Source: Elephas maximus indicus (lineage: Eukaryota; Chordata; Mammalia; Proboscidea; Elephantidae). From it: DNA of 64,000 nt. Positions 1 through 9,665 of this stretch are shown here, one piece after another (positions within the stretch are counted from its first letter, which is position 1; every line of letters starts with the position of its first letter). Below the pieces are notes generated by a model. That model saw nothing but the letters and a program-made list of their open reading frames with translations, was not told where the DNA came from and made no database searches. The stretch covers positions 74,501-138,500 of the forward strand of contig NC_064819.1 of NCBI RefSeq assembly GCF_024166365.1, in the 5' to 3' direction. The position numbers and the translations under genes were made by a program.

Positions 1-1092
1 CACGCGGGAAGGCGAGGCCCGCGGCTGAGCCGGTGTCCACGCGGGAAGGCGGGGCCCGCGGCTGAGCCGGTCTCCACAGGGAGGCGAGGCCCGCGGCTAA
101 GTCGGTCTCCACCCGGGAAGGCGAGGCCCGCGGCTGAGCCGGTGTCCACGCGGGAAGGCGAGGCCCGCGGCTGAGCCGGTGTCCACGCGGGAAGGCGGGG
201 CCCGCGGCTGAGCCGGTCGCCACAGGGAGGCGAGGCCCGCGGCTGAGTCGGTCTCCACGCGGGAAGGCGAGGCCTGCGGCTGAGCCGGTGTCCACGCGGG
301 AAGGCGAGGCCCGCGGCTGAGCCGGTGTCCACGCGGGAAGGCGGGGCCCGCGGCTGAGCCGGTCTCCATAGGGAGGCGAGGCCCGCGGCTAAGTCGGTCT
401 CCACGCGGGAAGGCGAGGCCCGCGGCTGAGCCGGTGTCCACGCGGGAAGGCGGGGCCCGCGGCTGAGCCGGTCTCCCCAGGAACGCGAGGCCCGCGGCTG
501 AGCCGGTGTCCACGCGGGAAGGCGAGGCCCGCGGCTGAGCCGGTCTCCACGCGGGAAGGCGAGGCCCGCGGCTGAGCCGGTCTCCCCAGGAACGCGAGGC
601 CCGCGGCTGAGCCGGTGTCCACGCGGGAAGGCGAGGCCCGCGGCTGAGCCGGTCTCCACAGGGAGGCGAGGCCCGCGGCTGAGTCGGTCTCCACAGGGAG
701 GCGAGGCCCGCGGCTGAGCCGGTCTCCACGCGGGAAGGCGAGGCCCGCGGCTGAGCCGGTCTCCCCAGGAACGCGAGGCCCGCGGCTGAGCCGGTGTCCA
801 CGCGGGAAGGCGAGGCCCGCGGCTGAGCCGGTCTCCACAGGGAGGCGAGGCCCGCGGCTGAGCCGGTCTCCACAGGGAGGCGAGGCCCGCGGCTGAGCCG
901 GTGTCCACGCGGGAAGGCGAGGCCCGCGGCTGAGCCGGTCGCCACAGGCAGGCGAGGCCCGCGGCTGAGCCGGTCTCCCCAGGAAGGCTAGGCCAGCGGC
1001 TGAATCGGTCGCCACAGGAACGCGAGGCCCGCGGCTGAATCGGTCGCCACAGGAAGGCGAGGCCCGCGGCTGAGCCGGTCTCCACACCGGAA
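1..1092. repeat. GC-rich minisatellite, about 30 units of 35-37 bp
   Basis: Thirty copies of a core reading GAGGCCCGCGGCTGAGCCGG can be counted. They are separated by three interchangeable spacer types: CACGCGGGAAGGC (37-bp units), CACAGGGAGGC and CCCAGGAACGC (35-bp units). The first base lies inside a unit, so the array continues left of the window. The last units, from about 985, are more diverged, as is usual at the edge of a tandem array. It lies directly upstream of the PLCXD2 promoter and is very CpG-rich. Long open frames exist on the minus strand, but they only translate the repeat. Confidence 0.95.
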
Positions 1093-1178
1093 GGTGAGAG
1101 CAGCCGGGGGAGGAGACAGGCGAGCGCGGAGGAGACAGCCAGCCGGGGGAGGAGACTGGCGAGCCGGAAGGGCGCCGG

Positions 1179-1209
1179 CCAATCGGAGCGCACCCTGCAA
1201 CCGACCAAT
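1179..1209 (+). promoter_or_regulatory. Two CCAAT boxes (NF-Y type)
   Basis: CCAAT occurs at 1179-1183 (GGCCAATCGG context) and at 1205-1209 (GACCAATCGC), 26 bp apart on the same strand. Paired, similarly oriented CCAAT boxes about 25-35 bp apart are a common NF-Y arrangement in TATA-less promoters. They suggest a start site some tens of bases downstream, around 1240-1320. Confidence 0.6.
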
Positions 1210-1410
1210 CGCGGGCCGTCCTGCCCGGCAAATCTGCCCGGGGCTGCGGGGCGCGGGGCGGCGGGTTGCACTTCGGAGCGCCCTCCTGGACGCCGCGGGG
1301 CTGCGGAGCCGCGCTGAGAAGCCGGGGCGCTCCAGGCGGCCCAGCCTGCGGCCCGGCCCCGTGACTACACGGAAGCCTGCGTCGGGCTGGAGGTGTGTGC
1401 CCGGCGCGCA

Positions 1411-1462
1411 CACGTGTCTGGAGCCCGGGCGTGGGCGTGGGCGTGGGCTGTGCGGGCACGTG
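1411..1462 (+). promoter_or_regulatory. Overlapping EGR1-type sites flanked by E-boxes
   Basis: GCGTGGGCG, the consensus for EGR-family zinc fingers, is exact at 1429-1437 and again at 1435-1443, with a third imperfect register (GCGTGGGCT) at 1441-1449. CACGTG E-boxes flank them at 1411-1416 and 1457-1462. Motif matches only; occupancy is an inference. Confidence 0.5.
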
Positions 1463-1650
1463 TCGTGGGAGTGGCCCCGGGCGCGGCAGCTCCGCGGACG
1501 CCCGGTTGCTGTGACATTTGTCTCCTGGAGCCCACCTTCCTCCCAGCACCAGGAGGGAACCTAAGAAGTTTAACGTGGCTGGGACTGAGCAGATTAAGGG
1601 AGTGGAGCAGCGGCTGGCCGGCGAGGGCGGGGACTGCAGGTGCTGCGGGC

Positions 1651-1749
1651 ATGGGGAGCCAGCCGTTTGCATTTGAGAAAGACGGGCGTAACAAAGGTGG
1701 CCCCGAAATGTCTCCGGAGCCGGCCTGGGCAGGGAGGAGCCCTGAGTAA
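1651..1749 (+). CDS. Upstream ORF in the PLCXD2 leader (32 codons)
   Basis: An ATG at 1651 opens a 32-codon frame that stops at 1747-1749, 41 nt before the PLCXD2 ATG and in a different frame (+1 relative to it). The context is GGGCATGG, with a purine at -3 and G at +4, which is a good initiation context. If transcription starts upstream, ribosomes meet this ATG before the main one. The peptide resembles nothing I know, so a role would be through translation control rather than the product. Whether it lies in the mature mRNA is not shown by the sequence. Confidence 0.4.
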   Translation: MGSQPFAFEKDGRNKGGPEMSPEPAWAGRSPE

Positions 1750-1790
1750 GTGGCGCTGGGCTGAGCTCGGACAGTCTGTTGACGAGAGGG

Positions 1791-1953
1791 ATGCTGGCAG
1801 TTAGGAAAGCGAGGAGGAAACTCAGGATGGGGACTCTCTGCTCCCCGAACCCCAGCGGGACAAAGACATCATCGGAGGTCTGCAATGCCGACTGGATGGC
1901 CTCGCTTCCCTCTCACCTCCACAACGTCCCCCTTTCCAATCTGGCAATACCAG
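1791..1953 (+). CDS. PLCXD2: PLCXD2 coding exon 1 (PI-PLC X domain protein 2, residues 1-54)
   Basis: The exon encodes 54 residues plus the first base of codon 55. It begins MLAVRKARRKL and ends PLSNLAIP, which I recognise as the N terminus of mammalian PLCXD2. I chose the ATG at 1791 because it matches the known N terminus, has G at -3, and is the first ATG after an in-frame stop at 1743. The segment NADWMASLP..LSNLAIPG is the lead-in to the catalytic X domain, just before the first catalytic histidine. The 3' end is the donor CCAG|GTATTC. The split glycine codon (G|GC) joins exactly to the acceptor at 61236, restoring the family motif IPGSHDSF. PLCXD proteins are small intracellular phosphoinositide-specific phospholipase C-like enzymes that lack PH, EF-hand and C2 domains. 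Confidence 0.95.
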
Positions 1954-3945
1954 GTATTCTTCTCTTCCTCCTTGTTCCTACTGTTTAGTTCTGCCATCTT
2001 AGCGTTGTTAATGGGCTGGGCTGCTTTTCTCTTGTGCTAAGAAAATAATTGTCATTGACCTTAACGAAACCCCTTCTTATTTCCAAACCAAAAGCTTAAT
2101 ATTGAAGCAGCTCTTTTGAAGAGATTTAAATACACTGCATCATTGGCAAAGGGGACTCATGAGAATGGAAGCACCGCTGTTTTATTTTTTTACTTGATAG
2201 TCTCATTCTAAGACTGTTATCTTGTAATGTTGGGGCCAGTGCATGTGATGGGTGCATTTACTTGAACCACTTAAGGAGAGATCAAGGGTAAGTGAATAAA
2301 AAAATCATTAACAATTTTAGATCTAAATCAAAGTTAAAACAAAAAAATATTTCCTTTCTGACTTGTCTGACCTCATATGTTGGAAAAAGAAACAAAAAAC
2401 AGACGGGCAATAGAGAATAGTCTCAGAACCAGGACTGAGTGTGAAGGCATATTTTTGTTGCTGGGAAAGCCAGAAATAGAGAATGCAAGCACTCATCACA
2501 GGCAGTCATTGGGTGCAATGAGGTGGTGATGTTTGAAGCTTTGTCTGTATACACACAGGCACACTGCAGCCTTGAAAGGCACTTCTGCTCCAACCACTAT
2601 CTCGGCCAGACGTTTTATACCTTGATAGCACTCTTATTCGATGTGTTAAATGTGCCCTTTTCCTTCCACTCAAATACTGGTTAAAGCATGAATTCTAGGA
2701 AAGGAAGTTTGGGCTACAGTGATCTTGCCCTAGCATGCTGGACAAAACACTCCTCAGAGCAGGGGACCCATTACTGCCAGTCATGTGTCTCACCTGGAGG
2801 CGTAACGATTGAAGATAGCCCAGAGATTACCAGGCAAACTCCCAGGCATTCCCTGTACTAGTCTGCCGTTTTGCTGGCTGAAAAGATGACCTCATGCAAC
2901 CCCAGATCTTTGCTTTCTATGCATGAGGAAGAGGGGCACTGGCTTCCAATGCAGGTTTTTCCTTTCTTCTTTTTTGGAGATCTTCCAGGTGCATTGTCCC
3001 CATGGGCCCTGGTTGCTTTTAAGCAAGGAAAGGGCTGCTGAATTTCTTTATGGTTATGACTACTTGTGTTTTATTAGCTGTTGGCTACAGCTTGCTGGGT
3101 AATGCCCGATGGCTATGCTTCAGAACAGGTCTTTTTCGTGTTTAGTTGACACCTGTGGAGTCATCACAAAAATGATGCACAGGCCACCTTTCACATTAGT
3201 CATTTGTCTTCAGGCTTTGCTATGGAATTTTTATTGTGGATTGGTATGGCAGCTAGCATGTGTTTGCAAATAGAATGTCATCTTAGGCAGGCCCTATATG
3301 GCTCTCTCCTGGGCATGTTCAGTGTAGGTTGGGGCTTCCTCTTTTCTTTCTGTGCTTTGGACGGCTTAGACTGTAACAGCAGCTCTGCCAGTGGCTTGGC
3401 TGTGTATTCTGACTCTGTGACTCCAGAAAGTAGCTGGGCATTTTTTTCTGTGATCCATAGGGTATCTCACAGTTACTAGAGTTTCCAGGAGGAGTAAACA
3501 GCCCAGACCTACTGCTGTAACTAGAAATTCTATGATTAGGAATTTATTCATTCTGCCTTGTGAAGTCCAGTTTTGCTAATCAACAAAAAATGGCCTGGGC
3601 CTCTCAAAAGATGCTGCATTCACTATTGTGATATGCCCATTTCCCAGTGGGGGAATGGATGTGAGTGTGTGTGTATATATAAACTCACATAATAGTAACC
3701 ACATATTAAGTTTGTTAAGTGTTAGCCATTCATGGACCCACCCCCGCCCCCCACTAGTTCTCTTCCCACTATTTCCAGTTTACTACTCCTCAGATAAGGA
3801 CTAACAATCATGTCCTACTAAGCCTTGCTAAGAAATTCTGAAATACAGAAGGCATTCAGGAAGTGGGGACCTGCATCTCCCTCCCCTCCCCTTTTCCTTT
3901 CCCCCCTCATTATCACCTTCACCATAATAGCTATTATTTACTAAG
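1954..3945. other. Intronic sequence without a recognised repeat
   Basis: Mostly AT-balanced single-copy-looking DNA. The only patterned parts are a short GT/TA run near 3665-3680 and a C-rich patch near 3740 and 3880-3905. No exon-like or RNA-gene signal was found. First-intron sequence this close to a CpG-island promoter may hold enhancers, but nothing specific is visible. Confidence 0.4.
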
Positions 3946-4585
3946 TTTCTTAGACTGGGTTCTCTAGAGAAGCATATATATACATATATATATGTATACA
4001 CACACATACAAACAGAGTGAGAGATTTATTTCAAGGAAATGGCTCACGCAGTTATAGAGGCTGGCAAGTCCCAAGTCCGTGGGTCAAGCATCAGGCTGGA
4101 GGCTTCTCTTGACTCATGTAGCTCCAGGGACTGATAAACCCAAGATTGGCAGGTCAGACAGCAGGCGGCTGGCTCATGGGCTGCAGAGGCTGACAAATCC
4201 AAGGTCAGTGAGTAAGACGGTGGGCTGCTGGCTTACAGGCTATGAAGGCCAACAGATCCCAAGATCTGCAGGCACTATGGCAGGCCACTGGCTCAAGTCC
4301 TAAGAACCAGAGGTCAGATGATGACGAGCTGGATGCAGGATCCAGAGCAAGTGAGTGAGCTTTGCCAGAAAGTTCATGTGTCTATCTCTATATATAAACA
4401 CACACACATATATACATAGACACCCCCCCCCAAGGAAACTCCCCTTACAACTAACTGATCACATCAGATAACACCATACAGGATGAGTACATTATTACAT
4501 AACTGCCAAATTACATCATTACATAACTGCTAAACCACTGAGAATTGTGGCCCAGCCAAGTTGACACACAATCTTAACCATGACC
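3946..4585 (-). mobile_element. Solo LTR-like element, family B, copy 1
   Basis: It shares its whole layout with 43322-43990: a start reading CTTAGACTGGGTTCTCTAGAGAAG, an oligo-TA/CA stretch, then repeated 'ggctggcaagtcccaag' style blocks, and an end reading AACTGCTAAACCACTGAGAA ... TTGACACACA. On the minus strand it would start TG and end CA. A CTAAG pentamer flanks both sides (3941-3945 and 4586-4590), consistent with a 5-bp TSD. Internal microsatellites lie at about 3975-4010 and 4385-4415. I cannot name the family. Confidence 0.6.
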
Positions 4586-4594
4586 CTAAGTGCT

Positions 4595-4775
4595 ACCATG
4601 TAGTACCCATTCACTTACATTACCTCAAAATGTTATACTTCCATGAAGTAGGTATCAGTATCCTGATTTTGGAAATAAGGAAATTTGTACCCTGAGAGGT
4701 TAAGTAATTTCTGCACGGTCACACAAACAGTAAATGGCAGAACTAACAATGTAGCTGACTCCAAAACCCACGCAC
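4595..4775 (-). mobile_element. MIR SINE fragment
   Basis: The sequence reads as a diverged reverse complement of the MIR core: GGAAATAAGGAAATTTGTAC, GAGAGGTTAAGTAATTTCTG, GGTCACACAAACAGTAAATG. These match the MIR blocks for 'cctcatctgtaaaatgg' and 'cttaacctctctg' in antisense. Confidence 0.75.
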
Positions 4776-4944
4776 TGTTCCTGTGTCACTAAGGCAGCCT
4801 TGGGAAGTGCAGAGCAGTGGGGAACAGGCTGTAACACAGACCAGCTCTCATAGACCACCCTCTGTGGTGAACGGAAGAATGTTTGAAAGTAGGTGGTCTA
4901 AAATTTATCTGAGTGATTATATACGACTGTGAGATAAAGAAATA

Positions 4945-5077
4945 GACACATATATGTATATATATTATATATCTGGGTGACTATATGTATATGTATATAT
5001 ATACGTATATATACGTGTATATGTGTGTATATATGTATGTATATATGTACATATATGTGTGTATATATATATATATA
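4945..5077. repeat. (TA)n/(TG)n microsatellite, left block
   Basis: A purine-pyrimidine alternating tract of ATATAT, GTATAT and GTGTAT units. It is continuous in character with the tract that resumes at 6066; the MER2-type transposon at 5078-6065 sits between the two halves. Confidence 0.85.
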
Positions 5078-6065
5078 CAGCCATCCCTTGGTATCTGTCT
5101 TAATCACCTCGTGCAGCTATAACAGAAATACCACAAGTGGATGGCTTTAACAAAATGAAGTTTATTCTCTCACAGTCCAGTAGGCTAGAAGTCCACATTC
5201 AGGGTGCCGGCTCCAGGGAAGGCTTTCTCTTCCTGTTTGCTCTGAAGGAAGATCCTTGTGATGCATCAGTCTTCCCTTGGTCTGGGAGCATCTCGGTGCA
5301 GGAACCTCAGGTCCAAAGGATGCACTCTGTCCCGGTGCTGCTTTCTTGGTGGTATGAAGTCCCCAACTCTCTGCCTGCTTCCCTTGCCTTTTTATCTCTT
5401 GAGAGATAAAAGGTGGTGCAGTCCATACTGCAGGGAAACTCCCTTTACATTGGATCAGGGATGTGGCCTGAGCAAGGGTGTTACTTCCCACCCTAATCCT
5501 CTTTAACATAAAACTACAATCACATAATGGAGGACAACCACACAGTATGGGGAATCATGGCCTTACCAAGTTAATACACACATTTTTGGGGGGCATAATT
5601 CAGTCCATGACAGTATCCAAGGGGATTGGTTCCAGGACCCCTTGTGGATACCAAAATACTTGGATGCTCAAGTCACTTATATCAAATGGTCTTAGTATCT
5701 GCATATAACCTACGGACATCCTTCCATATACTTTAAATCATCCCTAGATTACTCATTAATTACATTCATTAATACAATGTAAACCCTGTGTAAATAGCTC
5801 TTAGGACTGTATTGTTTAGGGAATAATGACAAGACAAGAGGTGAACAACGCTCAAACAGTGAGTGCTGGAGAAAGACTGAGAATCTGTGAAATGGCCGAA
5901 GGCTACAGCAGGGTAGGCCGACACCTCACTTCCTTCATGTGCATTTCAGTGTAGTGCTTGGCACTGGGCAAATTCAAGTTTTGCTTTTTAGAACTGGTTT
6001 TTTTTTCCAATCTGTGGTAGGTTGAATCCATGGGTGCAGAACCCATGGGCACAGAGGGCTGACTA
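5078..6065 (+). mobile_element. MER2/Tigger-type DNA transposon with an inserted LTR
   Basis: Left end CAGCCATCCCTTGGTATC and right end GGCACAGAGGGCTGACTA are related terminal inverted repeats. Both ends abut TA dinucleotides (5076-5077 and 6066-6067), as expected for the mariner/Tigger superfamily. Interior blocks such as GGGGATTGGTTCCAGGACCC and ACTTTAAATCATCCCTAGAT match my memory of the non-autonomous MER2 consensus. The LTR at 5096-5612 interrupts it 18 bp from the left end. No transposase frame is present. Confidence 0.8.
5096..5612 (-). mobile_element. Solo LTR, MaLR/ERVL-like family A (TSD GTATC)
   Basis: It starts TGTCTTAATCACC and ends TTCAGTCCATGACA. It is flanked by exact 5-bp duplications GTATC at 5091-5095 and 5613-5617, inside the MER2 element. 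It belongs to the same family as 14463-14862, 24203-24728, 49832-50328, 54768-55279, 11298-11697 and the proviral LTRs. Diagnostic internal blocks are AACAGAAATACCACAAGTGG, GGGTGCCGGCTCCAGGGAAG and CCTTTTTATCTCTTGAGAGA. Confidence 0.85.
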
Positions 6066-6127
6066 TATATGTATGTGTGTATGTATAAATATGTGTGTGT
6101 GTGTACATATATACATACACACATATA
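6066..6127. repeat. (TA)n/(TG)n microsatellite, right block
   Basis: TATATATG, TGTGTG and CATATATACA units. This is the right half of the tract split by the MER2 insertion. A further related tract follows the SINE at 6255-6390. Confidence 0.8.
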
Positions 6128-6254
6128 TGTTGTTGTTGTTGTGTCCCATCCAGTCTCTTCTGACTCACAGCAACCCTATAGGACAGAGTAGAACTGCCCC
6201 ATGGGGTTTCCTAGGCTAGAATCTTTGTTAGAGCAGATTGCCAGGTCTTTTCTC
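6128..6254 (-). mobile_element. AfroSINE, truncated
   Basis: It begins with the antisense TTG tail, then CTCTTCTGACTCACAGCAAC, CCTATAGGACAGAGTAGAAC and GCAGATTGCCAGGTCTTTTC. The tRNA-like head is missing. Confidence 0.85.
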
Positions 6255-7504
6255 ACACACATATACATATATGTATACACATACATACATATGTATACGT
6301 GTGTGTGTATACGTACAGAATCGGAACCCAGTTAATTTTAAATTCAAATTTTAGTGCGTGTGTGCACGTGTGTGTGTGTGGTTATACATGTGTGTGCTGA
6401 TCTGGGGCGTCTCTAAGACTGAATCAGATCCATCAGGATGGTGGTGGGGCAGCAGTTAGCTGGGAAAGGGCAAGGAAGGGGCAGGGATTCTGTCAAGATA
6501 GCAGAGCTGGATGGAGTAAGCTGTCAGAATGGAGTGTACCTGCCACGTGTGCGTTTGCCTAAGTCGTGATGGGAGACGTGTGAGCGTGTACCTCTCAGCA
6601 GAGCCACAATGGGTTATCTCACTTCTGCAACTGTTCAGAACACCTGCTGATGAGCAGCGTCACCCACATGTGTTGGAACATCCAGGGGAAGAACCTCAGA
6701 ACAGTTCTCATGGCCGACTATATAGAATCAGTCGATGCTGTAAGGGTAAAGGGTCTGGGAAGTAGGAAAATCCGATTTTTAAATTAAAAAACCCTACAAA
6801 CATCTTCATTAACGTTAATGAGAGCCTGATATTCTCTGTGGACAAAAGGGCTGATATAGGAAAATATTGTTCTATAGTGTAGGCTGTTTTTCAATGAATT
6901 CCTTTCCTCTATATTAGTGCTATTTCTTTTTTCAACTGTAGTCTCCCAGGGTCTGGAAAATTGATATTGTTGATTCTGGCTTTGTGATCTAGCAGAAGTA
7001 TCTGAATTTCTCTGTACTTAGCTTTTTAAAAAAATTTTTAATTAAGATATTGGGTTAAATGAAATACAGAGTACTTCCAGAGTTAAAATTCTTTGATTAA
7101 TTCAGTATTTATTTTTGTTTTCCTGTTCTTGGTCCAAGTGTAAACATAGATGAGAAAAACATTTGAGTCATTTTAGATCTATCTAAAGGTCATTTCTTTT
7201 ATACCTCTTCAAAACAAGAAATTATCTTTGGCCTGTGAAAACAAAGATGCACAATTGCCAGCATGAAGCAGGGTGTGCTCACTTTAGCCATCTTAGAAGG
7301 GGCTGTAGATTTGTTGATTCTATATAAACTTTCACCTCAGCAGACGCCACATGCCTTGTAAGAGGACCAGTGCTCAGACCTGTTGGAGACCCAAAGATGA
7401 ATCAGGCATCTACCTGCTGACACAGGAGGTTACAATGTATTGATAGAGACCTACATGTGTGTACCTTCACCATATATAGTAAACAAACAAAAAACAACTA
7501 GCCC
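6255..7504. other. Microsatellite then unassigned intron sequence
   Basis: TA/TG/CA-rich simple repeats at 6255-6390. The remainder is AT-rich with no repeat family or exon that I recognise. Confidence 0.4.
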
Positions 7505-7797
7505 AAGATGAGACAAGCCTGTAAAACAAATAACACGTAAGGAATGTGCTTCTTAGTTCAGTCAAGTAGACGAGAGCAAATGGGCAACACCTGCCCAAAG
7601 GCAAGAAGGCAGGAAGGGTCAGGAAACCTGGCCAAGCAGACATGGGGATCCTGGAGTGAAAAGGGAAAGGGGGAGAGTGCTGACACATTGTGGGAATTGC
7701 AACCAGTGTCACAAACAATTTGCATATAATGTTTGAATGAGAAACTAATCTTCGCTGTAAACTTTCACCTAAAGCACAATAAAAATAATCATAAAAA
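7505..7797 (+). mobile_element. L1 3' UTR fragment
   Basis: The segment reads GGAATGTGCTTCTTAGTTCA, CAAATGGGCAACACCTGCCC, GAAGGCAGGAAGGGTCAGGA, ATTGTGGGAATTGCAACCAG, and ends with an AATAAAAATAATC tail. The same order of blocks is found at 42013-42412 and 53990-54270, the 3' ends of L1s in this window. Confidence 0.8.
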
Positions 7798-9424
7798 AAT
7801 ACCTAATTGGAGTAAATGTTAAAACAGTTATAAAGTGTATAGAAGCAGGCGTAATGGAAAGATTAATTCCAGCTTTTAAAATTAGTAATACTTTGTTAAC
7901 AAAACGGCATTTGACGTGGGATTTGAAGAATAGTCAGGATTTCAGTGAATCCAGCATGGGTGCCAGAGTTGGGAAGGGGGCTTTCTAGGTGAACTGAACC
8001 AATTGAGCTCAGGAATAGGGGTGCAGTTAGGAAATGGCTGAAGGACTCCCTCTCTGTCTCGCCATAACCCTTCGTTATACCTTTATCGTAATGCTTCTGA
8101 ACACATTGTTATTTTTTAGGTGCCTGTCTCCCTGTAATCTATAAGCAGCCTACAGACAGAGAACATGACTTCTTTCTCTTTATAATCCTCAGGCCTAGTA
8201 AGAAAAAAAAAATTTTTTTCTTTTTTTTGATAGTAGAGGGTAGCAAATCAGTCGTTGGCAACTGTTGGGCAAATAATTTAATGCATGAAACTGGAGAGTA
8301 AGACTGCTGGAAAAGTAGCTCGCAACCACTGTCATTTCCAATCCATAAACTGAACAGGTTGTTCAGTTTCACCTTTCCTGAAGAGGCACCTGAAGATTTT
8401 CCAGTCCGTCCCTTGTTATTTAGCATAATGCCCCCATTGCCTCAGCTAGAGTTCATCACTGAACCCTGTCCTAATGAAAGTTCTAAGGTGGAGTGAAGTG
8501 GTCAGAAGAGTCAGAAGCAGAACTCTTGTGTAACGCCTGTCTTGGGGGCATTTCTTTGGCCTTGAATCCTTCTTGCCTTCTTCTCTTCCCTTGTCAAAGC
8601 AGAGCTTCACATCGTTTCTCTCTGGCAGCCCCTTCACCCGGCTCTCATTTCTTGCTCCCCTCATCACTGTCCTTCCATTGACCTGGCCTATAACCCCGTC
8701 TGTCCCATTCCAGTGTCAGTCCTGCCCCAGGCTCCCCTCACTGCTGACTGTTCTCAGATGGTTCTTGGTTCCGTTGTGCCGATGTTTACTCCTGTCTCTT
8801 CTTTCTTACCTTTTTGGGAGCCTGTCCTTTTGCTTATGACATTTTTCCCTGGCCCTTTAGTGATTTCTAGCTCTCGTCTCCCTGTGGTCCTGTGGGGTGT
8901 GCCCTGGAGATGCAGTCATGTCCCATATGTGTGACATGGGTCAGGATGAAAGGATCATTTCTCAAACCCTACTTGTAGAGTTGGGCTAGGTCTGTGCATC
9001 TAACAGAGATTTGAAGACCACCCCCAAAATAGTGCAAAATAAATTGTGGCTACACTCTGAGGATATCATGAGCCATGAGTTGGCCCAGGAACAAATCCAG
9101 TCTCTTAAAGAATTTGAGACAGGAAAACCAAGGGGGAAGCGGAATTTACCAGGATGATTCAGTCAAGGGGAAAAAAAAAAAATGACATGGCTCCAAAATG
9201 GTCTCAAGTGGGAATAGTTTATTTTTCTTTTGTTTTTGTTTTCTCTTTAAGTGGTTATGGTGAGAAATAAGCAAAGATTATGACTTTGGTGATTGCCACT
9301 AATAGGTTTATTTCCCAGGAAGGTTCCTCATTTCCTTAGTCCCTCCCTCCACGCACAGCTCACCCAAAAGCCACATGGAATTCCAGAATCACACGTCTGT
9401 GAGGAGCGGGATCATGGTCCATTA
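7798..9424. other. Unassigned intron sequence
   Basis: No repeat family recognised. A/T homopolymer runs lie at 8200-8230 and an A-run at 9170-9182. The block 8560-8940 is unusually C/T-rich and open in several frames, but it has no codon-like conservation I can see. Confidence 0.35.
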
Positions 9425-9665
9425 ACTAAAAGTGTGAATGCTAGATCCGATTTGAATCCAGGTTCTGCCCCTCCTAAGCAGTGTGACCTTGGGTAAATTA
9501 CTTAACCTCTTTGCCTGAGTTTCCTTCTTTGTAAAACAGATAATAATGACACTACCTCTTTTGGTGTGAAGATTAAATAAATTCATTCCTATAGCCCACT
9601 TAGAATATTGTCTGGCACATAATACACACTATATTATTATAATAATAATTGCTGGTGTTATGTGC
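9425..9665 (+). mobile_element. MIR SINE
   Basis: Sense-strand MIR: GATTTGAATCCAGGTTCTGC, GTGACCTTGGGTAAATTACT, TAACCTCTTTGCCTGAGTTT, TTGTAAAACAGATAATAATG, then TGTCTGGCACATAATACACA. These are the head, core and tail blocks in the expected order. Confidence 0.88.

Larger units (their letters stand above)
1093..1790 (+). promoter_or_regulatory. PLCXD2: PLCXD2 CpG-island promoter and 5' leader
   Basis: A CpG-dense, GC-rich stretch sits between the minisatellite and the PLCXD2 start codon, with no TATA box visible. It carries paired CCAAT boxes, overlapping GCGTGGGCG motifs and two CACGTG E-boxes, all consistent with a broad CpG-island promoter. The transcription start cannot be fixed from sequence. 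The 3' part must be 5' UTR if exon 1 is transcribed from here. An in-frame TGA at 1743-1745 closes the reading frame upstream of the ATG at 1791. Confidence 0.75.

Noticed and set aside
1..1092. CRISPR array
   Set aside because: Repeats are directly adjacent with no unique spacers, in a mammalian CpG island.
1779..1790. Start of PLCXD2 at the TTG at 1779
   Set aside because: ATG at 1791 matches the known N terminus. The extra four codons arise only from allowing a non-ATG start.
97..1885. Long minus-strand ORFs of 282 and 498 codons upstream of and across exon 1
   Set aside because: Most of their length is the minisatellite read in translation (repeated SAAGLA, QPRASP, SRGPRLP). Units of 35 and 37 bp rotate the frame, and the array only looks open because its minus strand lacks stops. 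The remainder crosses exon 1 antisense.
4898..5107. ORFs in TA/TG-rich DNA (repeating Y-I-H and V-Y-I-H peptides), also at 5903-6219
   Set aside because: Translated microsatellite.
8560..8940. Possible exon in a C/T-rich, multi-frame-open stretch
   Set aside because: No homology recognised, no consistent splice sites, and openness explained by pyrimidine-rich composition.
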